Below are positions 9,474 through 17,998 of a stretch of 64,000 nucleotides of DNA, one piece after another. Every line of letters starts with the position of its first letter. The stretch's first letter is position 1. This stretch comes from Holophagales bacterium (GTDB lineage Bacteria; Acidobacteriota; Thermoanaerobaculia; UBA5066): assembly GCA_016714815.1 (NCBI GenBank), contig JADKBZ010000005.1, forward strand, positions 62,001 through 126,000, given 5' to 3'. The notes under the pieces were generated by a model. The model saw only the letters and a program-made list of their open reading frames with translations, had not been told where the DNA came from and searched no databases. The translations under genes were made by a program, and so were the position numbers.

Positions 9474-10292
9474 TCAGCGCGAGGCCGCTGCGAGGAGGGC
9501 GCGCGCCCGGTCGGCCTCGGGGGCCGCCGGCGCGACCTTCACGAAACGGTCGAGGTCGATGACCATCTGGTCCTTCTTGCCGAGCTTCTCCTGGGCGAGG
9601 GCGCGGTAGTAGTACGCGAAGGCGGTCCCCGAGTCTTTCTCGAGGGACTGGGTCAGGAGCGTCACGGCGTCGGTCCACTTCTGCTGGAAGGCGCGCGTCG
9701 AGCCCATCTGGTAGAGCGTCTCCGGGCTCCCGCCGTCCAGGTCGCGGGCCTTGCCGAGCGCGACCATCGCCTCGTCGTACCGGCGCAGGCGCGAGAGCGC
9801 CGTCCCCTGGACGAGAAGCGCGCCGGCGTCGTCGGGCTTTGCGGCGACCGCGGCGGCGGCGAGCTCGGCGGACTTCCTGAAAGCGGCGTCCGCATCGGCC
9901 ATCTTCTTCGCGCGCAGGAACGTCTCCCCGAGCCAGAGCGGGACGCGGGCGTCGGCGGGAGCGGTCAGGGCCGCCTTTCTGAGGATGTTCGCCGACTCGT
10001 CGTACTTCTTCTCCTGCTCGAGGAGCCGCCCGAGGGCGATCGCGACGTCGACGTTCGTGGCGGCCTGGGCGACGAGCGGATCGAGAGCCGCCCGCGCGTC
10101 CTTCGCCAGGAACGCGTCGAGCTTCTTTCCGGCGCCACGGGCGATGTCGGAGGGCGTCGGGGGCGCCGGGGTCGCCGTGGCCACCGGCGCTGCGGCGGGC
10201 GCGGCCGTCTGGGCGCGGGCCGCGGGTGCGAGGAGCACCAGGCCGAGTGCCGCGGCGAGGGTCGTACGGGTCATGCGGGACGTCTTGGACAT
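9474..10292 (-). CDS. Secreted TPR-repeat protein
   Basis: The 272-residue protein begins with a signal peptide (MSKTSRMTRTTLAAALGLVLLAPAARA) after a clear GGAGG site. An alanine/proline-rich stretch follows, then several tetratricopeptide-like repeats, for example KYDESANILRKAALTAPADARVPLWLGETFL and RRYDEAMVALGKARDLDGGSPETLYQMGS. TPR solenoids mediate protein-protein contacts and this one should be periplasmic. It sits between rlmN (26 bases upstream) and pilT (21 bases downstream). A scaffold role linked to pili is possible but not shown by the sequence. Confidence 0.85.
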   Translation of the reverse strand: MSKTSRMTRTTLAAALGLVLLAPAARAQTAAPAAAPVATATPAPPTPSDIARGAGKKLDAFLAKDARAALDPLVAQAATNVDVAIALGRLLEQEKKYDESANILRKAALTAPADARVPLWLGETFLRAKKMADADAAFRKSAELAAAAVAAKPDDAGALLVQGTALSRLRRYDEAMVALGKARDLDGGSPETLYQMGSTRAFQQKWTDAVTLLTQSLEKDSGTAFAYYYRALAQEKLGKKDQMVIDLDRFVKVAPAAPEADRARALLAAASR

Positions 10293-10318
10293 GATCGCCT
10301 CCTGGGTGCGGATTCGCC

Positions 10319-11317
10319 TCAGGATCGCACGGACGGGGACGGGATGCGCAGCAGCCGGCCGGGGGTCTCCCTCCCCTTCAGCTGCCCGCACGCGGCCGCC
10401 GCGCCGAGACCCTTGGACCAGCGGACGGTGACGTCGACGCCCGAGGAGGAGAGCAGGCCTCCGAACGCGTCGACGCTCGCCTGGGACGGGCGGGAAAGCC
10501 CGGGGAGCCACTCGGGAGATTCGTTGAGCGGGATCAGGTTCACCTTCGACGGGACGCGCTTCACGAGGCGCGCGAGGGCGCGGGCCTCGGCGGGCGAGTC
10601 GTTCACGCCGGCGATCAGGACGACCTCGAAGGTGATCCGGCGCCCCGGCTCGAGCGGCCACTCCTCGAGCGCCGCGAAGAGCTCTTCCACCGGCCACTGC
10701 GCGTTGATCGGCATCAGCTTCGTCCGGAGGGCGTTCCCGGCCGCGGTGAGGGAGACGGCGAGGTTCGGCCGGTGCTCCCGCCTCGCCAGCTCGCGGATCC
10801 CGGGAACGACGCCCGCCGTCGAGAGGGTCGTCCGGCGCGGCGAGACCTCGGACTCGAGGAGGTCGAGCGTGCGGGAGACGTGCGCGACGTTCAGGAGCGG
10901 TTCGCCCATCCCCATGAAGACGACGTTGGCCTCGCGCGGCCCGAAGCGCTTCTCGCGCGCGACGACGAGGTACTGGCCGAGGATCTCCCCGGCCGTCAGG
11001 TTCCGCCCGGCGCCGAGCCGCCCCGTGACGCAGAAGGCGCAGTTCACGGCGCAGCCCGCCTGCGAGGAGACGCACACCGTCACGCGCTCGCCCCCCGCCG
11101 ACGCCCGGCGTCGCGGCGCGGGGATGTAGACCGCCTCGACCTTCGCGCCGTCCGCGAGGCGGAAGAGGAACTTCTCCGCGCCGTCCTCCGACGGCGTCCG
11201 CGCCTCGACCTCGGGGAGCCCGATCGTGAACCGCTCCTCGAGCGCTCCGCGGACGGTCGCCGGGAGATCCGTCATCTCGTCGAAGCCGGCGGCGCGGCGC
11301 TGGGTCATCCACCGCAT
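10319..11317 (-). CDS. rlmN: RlmN, 23S rRNA A2503/tRNA A37 C2-methyltransferase
   Basis: RlmN is a radical SAM enzyme that methylates C2 of adenosine in 23S rRNA and some tRNAs. The cluster motif CAVNCAFC is present in the context VSSQAGCAVNCAFCVTG, and the C-terminal catalytic cysteine is in AAACGQL. VVFMGMGEPLLN, SLTAAGNALRTKLMPIN and LIPLNES are also typical. The interval given starts at the first ATG (11317), but the frame is open upstream and encodes KIPLLGLSLPEL...FRAAQVMRWM, which matches the usual RlmN N terminus. The true start is therefore probably upstream: a CTG at 11407-11405 overlaps the TGA of the preceding gene as CTGA, and no ATG, GTG or TTG was found between it and 11317. 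Confidence 0.92.
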   Translation of the reverse strand: MRWMTQRRAAGFDEMTDLPATVRGALEERFTIGLPEVEARTPSEDGAEKFLFRLADGAKVEAVYIPAPRRRASAGGERVTVCVSSQAGCAVNCAFCVTGRLGAGRNLTAGEILGQYLVVAREKRFGPREANVVFMGMGEPLLNVAHVSRTLDLLESEVSPRRTTLSTAGVVPGIRELARREHRPNLAVSLTAAGNALRTKLMPINAQWPVEELFAALEEWPLEPGRRITFEVVLIAGVNDSPAEARALARLVKRVPSKVNLIPLNESPEWLPGLSRPSQASVDAFGGLLSSSGVDVTVRWSKGLGAAAACGQLKGRETPGRLLRIPSPSVRS

Positions 11318-11403
11318 GACCTGAGCGGCGCGGAAACGCTGGGCCGCAACGGGTGCGATCGCCTGCGAAAGCTCCGGGAGGGACAGGCCGAGAAGGGGGA
11401 TCT

Positions 11404-11784
11404 TCAGGGCTTCTTCGCGACGGTCGAGCGGAGCGAGACCGTCGTCCCGGGCCGGCGCCTGCCCCGCGGCGCGCGGGGCGCGCGCGTCGGGTCGATGCCG
11501 ACCGAACGGAGGAAATGGAGGTCCTTCACGTCGATCTTGAAGCTCGTCCCCTCGTGCTCCTCCCGCCGGGCCGGACCCCCGCGGCGGATGGAGGGAAGGG
11601 CCGCGCGGGACTTCCGATGGGGCCCCTCGAGCGCGACCGTCGCGTCGAGGACGAGGTAGGGCTCGCTCCCCTCCTCGCGGATCCGCTGCAGGATCTCGTG
11701 GACGCGCGCCGACGAGGAGACCGCCTCGTTCAGGGCGCTTCCCAGCTCGCGGAGCGCGTCGCGGGTCCTGTCGTCGAGAGCCAT
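11404..11784 (-). CDS. Hypothetical protein upstream of rlmN
   Basis: The 126-residue protein is not recognised. Its N-terminal third (ALDDRTRDALRELGSALNEAVSSSARVHEILQ) looks helical. The middle has a beta-like segment, PYLVLDATVALE. The C terminus is basic and Arg/Pro-rich, with FKIDVKDLHFLRSVGIDP before a low-complexity tail. Its stop codon overlaps the presumed RlmN start, so it is probably the first gene of the rlmN-TPR-pilT operon. ATG 11784 is the first good start. There is no signal peptide, so it is probably cytoplasmic. Confidence 0.65.
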   Translation of the reverse strand: MALDDRTRDALRELGSALNEAVSSSARVHEILQRIREEGSEPYLVLDATVALEGPHRKSRAALPSIRRGGPARREEHEGTSFKIDVKDLHFLRSVGIDPTRAPRAPRGRRRPGTTVSLRSTVAKKP

Positions 11785-11831
11785 CTCCGCGACTCTAGTG
11801 CCGCGGCTCGGCGCGCGTCAATCCGCGCGAA

Positions 11832-12716
11832 TCAATCGGAGATCCGGTCGAAGCGCCGGTCGAGGAGGCGCACGAGGACCGCCCGCACCTTGCGCGGCGT
11901 CGAGAGCGCGATGCGCCGCTGCAGCGTTTCGAGCGGGCGGGCGAGGACCTCGCGGGCGACCTCGGCGTAGATGCCCCCCATCATCGTCACGGCGAAGCGG
12001 CACTCGCGGTCGACGAGATCCTTCACCGGCTCGGCCGCGTGGAAGTACGAGAGCGCACGGCCGGCCTCCCAGCGGACGACGTCGGCGAGGGCGGGAGTCG
12101 GGCGGAGCGCGAGGAGGTCCTCCGCTTTCGCGCCGAAGCGCTCGAGGTCCTCGAGCGGGAGGTAGACGCGGCCGCGCGCCACGTCCTCTCCGACGTCGCG
12201 CACGATGTTCGTCAGCTGGAGCGCCGTCGCCAGCTCCCGGCCCCGCGCCTCGGCGCGCGCGTCGCCGAGGCCTCCGAAGATGGCGAGGGAGATCGTCGAG
12301 ATCGTCGAGGCCACGAGGTCGCAGTAGCCGAGGAGCTCCTCGAACGTTTCGTAGCGCGTCCTCACGAGGTCCTGCCGGCAGCCGGCGAGGAGCCCTTCGA
12401 ACGCCGACTTCGGAATCGGGAACCGGGGGAGCGCCTCGGCGAGCGCGACCCCCGAAGGGCTCGAGGGGCTTCCGCCGTAGACGGCGTCGAGCTCCCTCGC
12501 CCACGCGTCGAGGCGCGCCGGCGCGCCCGCGGGGTCTCCCTCGTCGACGGCGTCGTCGGCGGCGCGGCACCAGGCGTAGGCCGCGTAGACCGCCTGCCGT
12601 CTCTCCTTCGGGAGGAAGCGGAAGCCGACGGAGAAGTTCGCGCCCGCCCGGTGCGTGAGAACGCGGTTCGCGCGGTGCGCCGACGAGAGGTCGGGGACGG
12701 CCGGAGCGGCGGTCAC
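11832..12716 (-). CDS. Squalene/phytoene synthase family protein
   Basis: These enzymes condense two prenyl diphosphates head to head, giving presqualene, squalene or phytoene. The 294-residue protein has both aspartate-rich metal-binding motifs: DDAVDEGD near residue 53 and NIVRDVGEDVARGRVYLP near residue 172. It also has the conserved CRQDL and YCDLVAS(T) segments. The start is GTG 12716, overlapping the TGA of the upstream FAD oxidoreductase by 4 bases. This frame could be read further upstream, but that region is the antiframe of the oxidoreductase. The pairing points to carotenoid, squalene or hopanoid chemistry; the product cannot be chosen from sequence alone. Confidence 0.9.
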   Translation of the reverse strand: MTAAPAVPDLSSAHRANRVLTHRAGANFSVGFRFLPKERRQAVYAAYAWCRAADDAVDEGDPAGAPARLDAWARELDAVYGGSPSSPSGVALAEALPRFPIPKSAFEGLLAGCRQDLVRTRYETFEELLGYCDLVASTISTISLAIFGGLGDARAEARGRELATALQLTNIVRDVGEDVARGRVYLPLEDLERFGAKAEDLLALRPTPALADVVRWEAGRALSYFHAAEPVKDLVDRECRFAVTMMGGIYAEVAREVLARPLETLQRRIALSTPRKVRAVLVRLLDRRFDRISD

Positions 12717-13846
12717 CCGATCCTCCCGAGCTCGGGCGAGCGGATCTCGCGCTCCCGGGCGCGGCACCAGTGGGGCGGGAGGCGGTGCGCGCAGCGGCCG
12801 CGGTTCTTCCACAGGGCCTCGACGAGCGGCGCGAGCGCGAGGCGGACGGGGCCGGGCCGGTAGAACGCCGATAGGACCCGACGGAAGTCGACCCGCGTGG
12901 CGAGCCGCGCGAAGAGCGAGAGGCCGAAGGCGCCCCCCGCCTCGTAGAGGAACCGGTTGACGATCGAAACGCGCTGCCGCCGGCCGAACTTCTCCCGCGC
13001 GAGCGCGGCGAAGTCGCCCCCCGACAGGAGCGCCTCGGCGGCGAGGGCGCCGGAAGAGATCGCGTAGCGCATGCCGAGGCCGAAGAGGTAGTCCTGGAAA
13101 GCCCCCGCCTCCCCCGCGGCGGGCCGGCCGTCGCGCGTCGACTCCGGGGCGAGGGCGAAGTTCATGAAGGAGTAGGCGTCGCGCGGCCCCTCCATCGGCA
13201 CGTCGTCGACGGAGAGGAGCTTCTCCTTCGCCTTCTCGAAGTAGCGGTCGATCCCGCCGAGGTCGCGGACGATCGCGCAGCCGAACGTGCCGCGGCCGCC
13301 GACCGTGAAGAGGTAGGCGTAGCCGCCCGGGGCGACCGCGGGATCGTAGAGGACGCGGACGCGGGTCGTTCCGTCCGTCTCGAACGCGGTCTCGCGGGCG
13401 AGTCCGTCGGGGGTCTGCGGTCCGGTCGCCACGAGGTCGGCGGCGGCCTCGAGCCGCGAGCGGAACCGGACCTCGGCCCCGGCGTCGAGCGCACCGGAAA
13501 GGAGCGTCCGGTCGAGCGTCCCTTCGCCGGGCCCCCGCGTGACGAACCAGCCGTACGGCTCCTTCGAGGCAATCGGGAAGCGCCGCATCCGCGAATCGAA
13601 GAACTCCGCGGCCCTCACCGGGACCCACGCCGGGGCCGGGAGGCCGAGCCGCGCGAACATCGCCGGGACGGTCTCGCGACGGTCGGACGCGTCCTCGATC
13701 ACCTGCAGGTCCCCGACGAAACGCGCCCCGACGGTCGCGTTCTTCTCGTGGACGACGACCCTCCGCCCGGCTCGCGAAAGGAGCGTCGCGGCGACGAGCC
13801 CGGCGGGTCCGGCGCCGGCGATTGCGAGGGGCGGGGAGGCGTTCAC
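12713..13846 (-). CDS. FAD-dependent oxidoreductase, geranylgeranyl-reductase-like
   Basis: The 377-residue protein starts with a Rossmann FAD-binding motif (IAGAGPAGLVAATLLSRAG, residues about 8-26) followed by an acidic strand end (VVVHEKN). The middle contains GGYAYLFTVGG and later GLGMRYAISSGALAAEALL, the layout of geranylgeranyl reductase/lycopene-cyclase-like flavoproteins that act on isoprenoid chains. Its stop overlaps the start of the squalene/phytoene synthase, so the two are translationally coupled and probably act on the same lipid. Possible roles are saturation or oxidation of an isoprenoid; substrate is unknown. The start at ATG 13846 faces the divergent radical SAM gene. Confidence 0.85.
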   Translation of the reverse strand: MNASPPLAIAGAGPAGLVAATLLSRAGRRVVVHEKNATVGARFVGDLQVIEDASDRRETVPAMFARLGLPAPAWVPVRAAEFFDSRMRRFPIASKEPYGWFVTRGPGEGTLDRTLLSGALDAGAEVRFRSRLEAAADLVATGPQTPDGLARETAFETDGTTRVRVLYDPAVAPGGYAYLFTVGGRGTFGCAIVRDLGGIDRYFEKAKEKLLSVDDVPMEGPRDAYSFMNFALAPESTRDGRPAAGEAGAFQDYLFGLGMRYAISSGALAAEALLSGGDFAALAREKFGRRQRVSIVNRFLYEAGGAFGLSLFARLATRVDFRRVLSAFYRPGPVRLALAPLVEALWKNRGRCAHRLPPHWCRAREREIRSPELGRIG

Positions 13847-14028
13847 GGGAGACGGGCATTATTGCGGATCGCGCGGCGTGCGTCCGGTCGCCTTCTCCCG
13901 CGGCGCTCACCCCCACGAGGCTCTGGCGCACGCGGCCCTTTCGCCCGAATCCGTCGATCGACCGGGCGCTCCGACCGTGACGAAAGGCCTCTCCGGACTA
14001 AACTCCGTGGCTTTTGGAAAGGTCTGCC

Positions 14029-16647
14029 ATGCGTTTCGACTCTCTCCGCCCCCGACTCGAGCCCTTTCTCCTCCGCGTGGAGCGCCCCGGGCGCTACCTC
14101 CCCCTGGAACGGAACGTCGTCCGGAAAGACCTTCCCTCCTCGGACGTCACGCTCTGCCTCGCCTTCCCCGACGCCTACGAGATCGGGATGAGCCACACGG
14201 GCACCCGGATCCTCTACGAGATCGTCAACCGCCGGGAGGGCTTCGCCTGCGAGCGCAGCTACGCCCCGTGGGTCGACCTCGAGGAGGTGATGCGGCGAGA
14301 GGGGATCCCGCTCTTCTCCATCGAGTCGTGCGCCCCCGTGCGCGACTTCGACGTCGTCGGCTTCTCCCTCCAGAGCGAGCTGAACTACACGAACGTCCCG
14401 AACATGCTCGACCTCGCGGGGATCCCGGTCCTCGCCGCCGGGCGCGGCGACGCCGACCCGATCGTCATCGGCGGCGGGCCGTGCGTGGCGAACCCCGAGC
14501 CGGTCGCCGACTTCTTCGACGTCTTCCTCCTCGGCGATGCCGAGGAGGCGCTCGGCGTCTTCCTCGACGCCGTGAAGGCGACGCGGGGCCTCCCGCGCCC
14601 CGAGCGGCTCCTCGCCTTCGCGGCGTGCCCCGGCATTTACGTCCCCTCGCTCTACGACGTCGTCTACGAGGGCCCCGACGGAAACGGCACCGGCGTCGTC
14701 TCGTACACGCCGAACGCGCCCGGGGTCCCCGAGCGGGCCAAGCGCGTCTGGGTGGAGAAGCTCGACCCGTCGGTCTACCCCGACAAGCCGATGGTCCCGT
14801 CCGTCGACATCGTCCAGGACCGCCTCGGCCTCGAGATCATGCGCGGCTGCACGCAGGGGTGCCGCTTCTGCCAGGCGGGCTACTGGTACCGCCCCGTGCG
14901 CGAGCTCGACCCCGCCGACGTCGCCCGGATGACGAAGGCCTTCATCGACGAGGCGGGGTGGTCCGAGGTCGGCCTCCTCTCCCTCTCCTCGGCCGACTAC
15001 TCCCAGATCGAACCGCTCGTGGCCTGCCTCGCGCCGGAGCTGGCGAAGACGAAGGTCTCCATCTCGCTCCCGTCGCTGCGCGCCGAGGCGTTCTCGGTCG
15101 CCCTCGCCGACGCCGTCTCCGAGGTGAGGAAGTCGGGCTTCACGTTCGCCCCCGAGACCGGCTCCGACCGCCTCCGGCGCGTCATCAACAAGACCTTCAC
15201 GAACGACGACATGGTGAAGGCCGCCGGCGTCGCCTTCGAGCGCGGCTGGGACCTCATCAAGGTCTACACGATGATCGGCCTCCCCTCCGAGACGACCGCC
15301 GACCTCGACGAGCTCGTCACGCTCGTGGCGAACATCCTCGCCGAGGGGCGGAAGAAGGGCGTGCGGGCCACCGTCCACGTCTCCATCGGCTCCTACGTCC
15401 CGAAGAGCTTCACGCCGTTCCAGTGGTCCGCGTTCGACGGCGTGGAGCAGCTGAGCGAAAAGCTCGTCTACCTCAGGGAGAAGTTCCGCCCCGTCCGGGG
15501 AGCCAAGCTGAAGTGGCACGAGCCGAAGGAGGCCGAGATCGAGGCGATGCTCTCGCTCGGCGACCGCCGGATGTCGAAGGCGCTCCTGGAAGTCTGGAAG
15601 CGCGGCGGAAAGTTCGACGGCTGGTCCGAGCACTTCTCGTGGGAGCGCTGGACCGAGGCGCTCGCGGCCGCCGGCATCCCGAAGGAGCGGCACCTGCGGC
15701 AGAAGGACCTCAAGGAGACGCTCCCCTGGGACGTCGTCGACGCGTCGATCCGAAAGCCGTTCCTCGTCGTCGAGTGGAAGAAGGCCCTCCAGGAGATGGC
15801 GACCGACGACTGCAAGTGGGGGCGCTGCACCGCCTGCGGCGTCCCCGGCAACGGCGAGGACACCGTCCTCGCGAACGGGATGCCGGAAGGGTTCACGTTC
15901 GCACTGCCGTCCCTTTCCGGGGCCCCTCCCGCTTTCCCGGCCGAAGCCCCTGCGGCCGGCCCCGCCCTCCCTTCCGCCTCGGGAGTCGCGGCCGGCGTCA
16001 CCGACGCGCGCGACGAGGGGCGCGGCTCGGCCTACGCCGACAAGGCCAAGGGCGCCGCCTACCGGATGAAGGCGACGCCTGACCTCCTCCCTCTCCGCGA
16101 GCGGCGCCGGCACCGCGGCGGGGCGAGCGAGAGCGCGGCGATCGCGAAGACGTGGCGCGTCTCGTTCGAGAAGCTCGGCGACGCCCGCTACCTCTCGCAC
16201 CGCAACGTCATGGACATCCTCGAGCGGGCCTTCCGCGCCGCGCGCGTCCCGGTCCGCTACACCGAGGGGTTCAACCCGCACCTCAAGCTCTCGATGGGGC
16301 CGGCGCTCCCTCTCGGCCAGGAGTCGAAGCACGAGCTCTTCGACCTCGACGTCGTCGACACCCTCGCGCCGGAGGCCCTCGCCGCCGTCAACGACCGCCT
16401 CCCGCCCGGGATGCGGCTCCTCGGCTGGACCGAGCTCCCCGCCGGAGCCCGCTCGCTCGGCAAGGTCGCGACCGAGGCCGTCTACCGCTTCACGCTCCCG
16501 AACGGCGAGGAGCTGACGCAGCGCCTTTCCCTTTCGGGTGAAAGCGCCACGACGCCGAAGCGCTTCATCGAGACGACCTGGGGACTCGCCGCCGAGGACC
16601 AGCACACGATCCGCGTCCTCCGCGAGGAGACGGTCCTGACGCGCTGA
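14029..16647 (+). CDS. B12-binding-type radical SAM protein fused to DUF2344 (TIGR03960-TIGR03936 type)
   Basis: The 872-residue protein has three parts. Residues about 1-240 form a cobalamin-binding-like Rossmann region (VIGGGPCVANPEPVADFFD). A radical SAM core follows with the cluster motif CTQGCRFC near residue 283. A C-terminal cysteine group, CKWGRCTACG, is near 596. After a low-complexity linker (about 625-705), a DUF2344 domain begins at WRVSFEKLGDARYLSHRNVMDILERAFRAA. This architecture is a known uncharacterised fusion, often found near ribonuclease G or ribosome-linked genes, which are absent here. ATG 14029 is preferred over ATG 14014 because the family N terminus begins around MRFDSLRPRLEPFLL. 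Reaction and substrate are unknown. Confidence 0.92.
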   Translation: MRFDSLRPRLEPFLLRVERPGRYLPLERNVVRKDLPSSDVTLCLAFPDAYEIGMSHTGTRILYEIVNRREGFACERSYAPWVDLEEVMRREGIPLFSIESCAPVRDFDVVGFSLQSELNYTNVPNMLDLAGIPVLAAGRGDADPIVIGGGPCVANPEPVADFFDVFLLGDAEEALGVFLDAVKATRGLPRPERLLAFAACPGIYVPSLYDVVYEGPDGNGTGVVSYTPNAPGVPERAKRVWVEKLDPSVYPDKPMVPSVDIVQDRLGLEIMRGCTQGCRFCQAGYWYRPVRELDPADVARMTKAFIDEAGWSEVGLLSLSSADYSQIEPLVACLAPELAKTKVSISLPSLRAEAFSVALADAVSEVRKSGFTFAPETGSDRLRRVINKTFTNDDMVKAAGVAFERGWDLIKVYTMIGLPSETTADLDELVTLVANILAEGRKKGVRATVHVSIGSYVPKSFTPFQWSAFDGVEQLSEKLVYLREKFRPVRGAKLKWHEPKEAEIEAMLSLGDRRMSKALLEVWKRGGKFDGWSEHFSWERWTEALAAAGIPKERHLRQKDLKETLPWDVVDASIRKPFLVVEWKKALQEMATDDCKWGRCTACGVPGNGEDTVLANGMPEGFTFALPSLSGAPPAFPAEAPAAGPALPSASGVAAGVTDARDEGRGSAYADKAKGAAYRMKATPDLLPLRERRRHRGGASESAAIAKTWRVSFEKLGDARYLSHRNVMDILERAFRAARVPVRYTEGFNPHLKLSMGPALPLGQESKHELFDLDVVDTLAPEALAAVNDRLPPGMRLLGWTELPAGARSLGKVATEAVYRFTLPNGEELTQRLSLSGESATTPKRFIETTWGLAAEDQHTIRVLREETVLTR

Positions 16648-16667
16648 GCGCGCCGACCGGAGGCTGC

Positions 16668-16789
16668 ATGCCGTTCACCATCCGCTGCCACGCGGTCGTC
16701 TCTGTCGCGGGGTTTTCTCGATCCCCCCGCACCCCCCGTGGCGTGGCCCGGTAGCATCGGCCCATGCCGTTCACGATCCGCTGCCACGC
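16668..16789 (+). repeat. 26-bp direct repeat duplicating the start of the pterin-synthase gene
   Basis: Positions 16668-16693 and 16764-16789 are identical except for one base (ACC versus ACG) and both encode MPFTIRCHA. The first copy has a good GGAGG site (about 16658-16662) but reads into TAG at 16752-16754 after 28 codons. The second copy starts the full gene but lacks a clear ribosome-binding site. Confidence 0.85.
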
Positions 16790-17138
16790 CACGTTCGAGG
16801 CCGCCCACCACCTCCGCGACTACGTGGGGGGGCCGGAGCCCGTCCATGGGCACTCCTGGAAGATCGAGGTCGCGCTCGGAACCGACGCGCTCGGCGCCTA
16901 CGACCTCTCGGTCGACTTCGTCCCGACCGAGAGGCTCGTGAGGGAGCTCGCCGCGCGCCTCCACGACCACGATCTCAACACCGTGCCCCCGTTCGACGCG
17001 AAGAATCCGACCGCCGAGAACGTCGCGCTCTGGGTGGCGGACGAGATCCGCGCCGCGGGCCACCCGAAGGACGGGGCGCGCCTCGAGGAAGTGACCGTCT
17101 GGGAGGGGCCGCGGAACTCGGTGACCTGGAGACCCTGA
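16764..17138 (+). CDS. COG0720 6-pyruvoyl-tetrahydropterin synthase/QueD homologue with an ExxHGH motif
   Basis: COG0720 enzymes act on dihydroneopterin triphosphate for queuosine (QueD), biopterin or folate. The 124-residue protein has the zinc-binding histidines in FEAAHHL and VHGHSWKIEV, plus LNTVPPFDAKNPTAENVALWV and a C-terminal glutamate in VTVWEGP. The catalytic cysteine that normally lies four residues before HGH (CxxxHGH) is a proline; the local sequence is GGPEPVHGH, with a glutamate three residues before HGH. An ExxHGH pattern is associated with PTPS-III enzymes that make 6-hydroxymethyl-dihydropterin for folate in organisms lacking FolB. That assignment is inferred. The start at ATG 16764 lacks a good ribosome site. 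Confidence 0.88.
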   Translation: MPFTIRCHATFEAAHHLRDYVGGPEPVHGHSWKIEVALGTDALGAYDLSVDFVPTERLVRELAARLHDHDLNTVPPFDAKNPTAENVALWVADEIRAAGHPKDGARLEEVTVWEGPRNSVTWRP

Positions 17139-17158
17139 GCGCCCGGGTCCGGGCGCTC
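17137..17158. terminator. Hairpin overlapping the pterin-synthase stop codon
   Basis: A 10-bp perfect inverted repeat (GAGCGCCCGG and CCGGGCGCTC) with a 2-base centre begins at the stop codon. It lies between two converging genes. No T run is present. Confidence 0.5.
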
Positions 17159-17207
17159 GGCCGGCCCTGACCCTCGGCCCCGGGCGGCGGCCCCCGCCGC
17201 GGAGGTC

Positions 17208-17984
17208 CTACGGGGCGAGATCCACCGCCTCTCCCCTCGGCAGCCAGCGAAGGCGCGACGAGAGGCCGCGCCGCTGGAACGCCCTCGTCACGTCGTCCTT
17301 TCCCTCACGGAAGTGGGACCACCCCTCGTAGTGGATCGGGACGCAGCAGGCCCCGCCGAAGATCGCCGCGACCTCGGCCGCCTCCTCGGCCGTGAGCGTG
17401 TAGTGGAGCGGCCCCGTCGCGGCCAGCGTCGCGCGGCCCACGTGGAGGAACGCCGTCCGGATCGGGAAGCGGCGGGCGACCTCCCTCAAGCCCTCGAAGA
17501 GGACGGTGTCGCCGCTGACCCAGACCGCGCCGTCCAGCTCCTCCCCCTCGAGGACGAAGCCGACGACGGGCCCGGCGATTGGGACCAGCCACCGCGGCCC
17601 GTGCTGCGCCGGCGTGGCTGTGACGCGAATCGTCCTGCCATTCCGGCCCCGCACCTCGAACGATTCCCAGGGCGCGAGCCCCTTCGCATTTCCGCCGAGC
17701 CGCCGGGCTCCGGCCGTCGTCGTCAGGAGGACCCCGGCTTCGCGTGCGATCGCCCGGCCCGCGACGTCGAGATTGTCGCCGTGGTGATCGTGGCTCAGGA
17801 GGACGGCGTCGAGAGCGCCAGGGCCGGGCGGCGCGGGCGGATCGGAGACGCGGCGGTAGCCCGCGACTCCGAGGACACTGAATCGCCGGCCTGGCGGGTC
17901 GAAGACCGGGTCGGTCAGGAGCCGGATCGACCCGGCCTCGAAGAGAACGGTGGCCGTCCCGAAGTGCGTGGCACGAAACGTCAT
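17208..17984 (-). CDS. Metallo-beta-lactamase-fold hydrolase, UlaG-like
   Basis: The 258-residue protein belongs to the metallo-beta-lactamase superfamily. It has the metal motif LSHDHHGDNLD near residue 57, HGPRW later, SGDT as the bridging aspartate, LHVGRA, and a final PIHYEGW histidine. The pattern resembles UlaG/NAPE-PLD-like hydrolases. ATG 17984 follows GAGGAAG and begins MTFRATHFGTATVLFE, the usual family N terminus; the longer frame upstream crosses a palindromic repeat region and is rejected. Substrate is unknown; a phosphodiester or lactone is possible. Confidence 0.9.
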   Translation of the reverse strand: MTFRATHFGTATVLFEAGSIRLLTDPVFDPPGRRFSVLGVAGYRRVSDPPAPPGPGALDAVLLSHDHHGDNLDVAGRAIAREAGVLLTTTAGARRLGGNAKGLAPWESFEVRGRNGRTIRVTATPAQHGPRWLVPIAGPVVGFVLEGEELDGAVWVSGDTVLFEGLREVARRFPIRTAFLHVGRATLAATGPLHYTLTAEEAAEVAAIFGGACCVPIHYEGWSHFREGKDDVTRAFQRRGLSSRLRWLPRGEAVDLAP

Positions 17985-17998
17985 GGCTTCCTCGCGAG

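Noticed and set aside
16668..16754. 28-codon frame starting at the duplicated MPFTIRCHA
   Set aside because: Not supported as a protein; treated as a duplicated start or possible leader.
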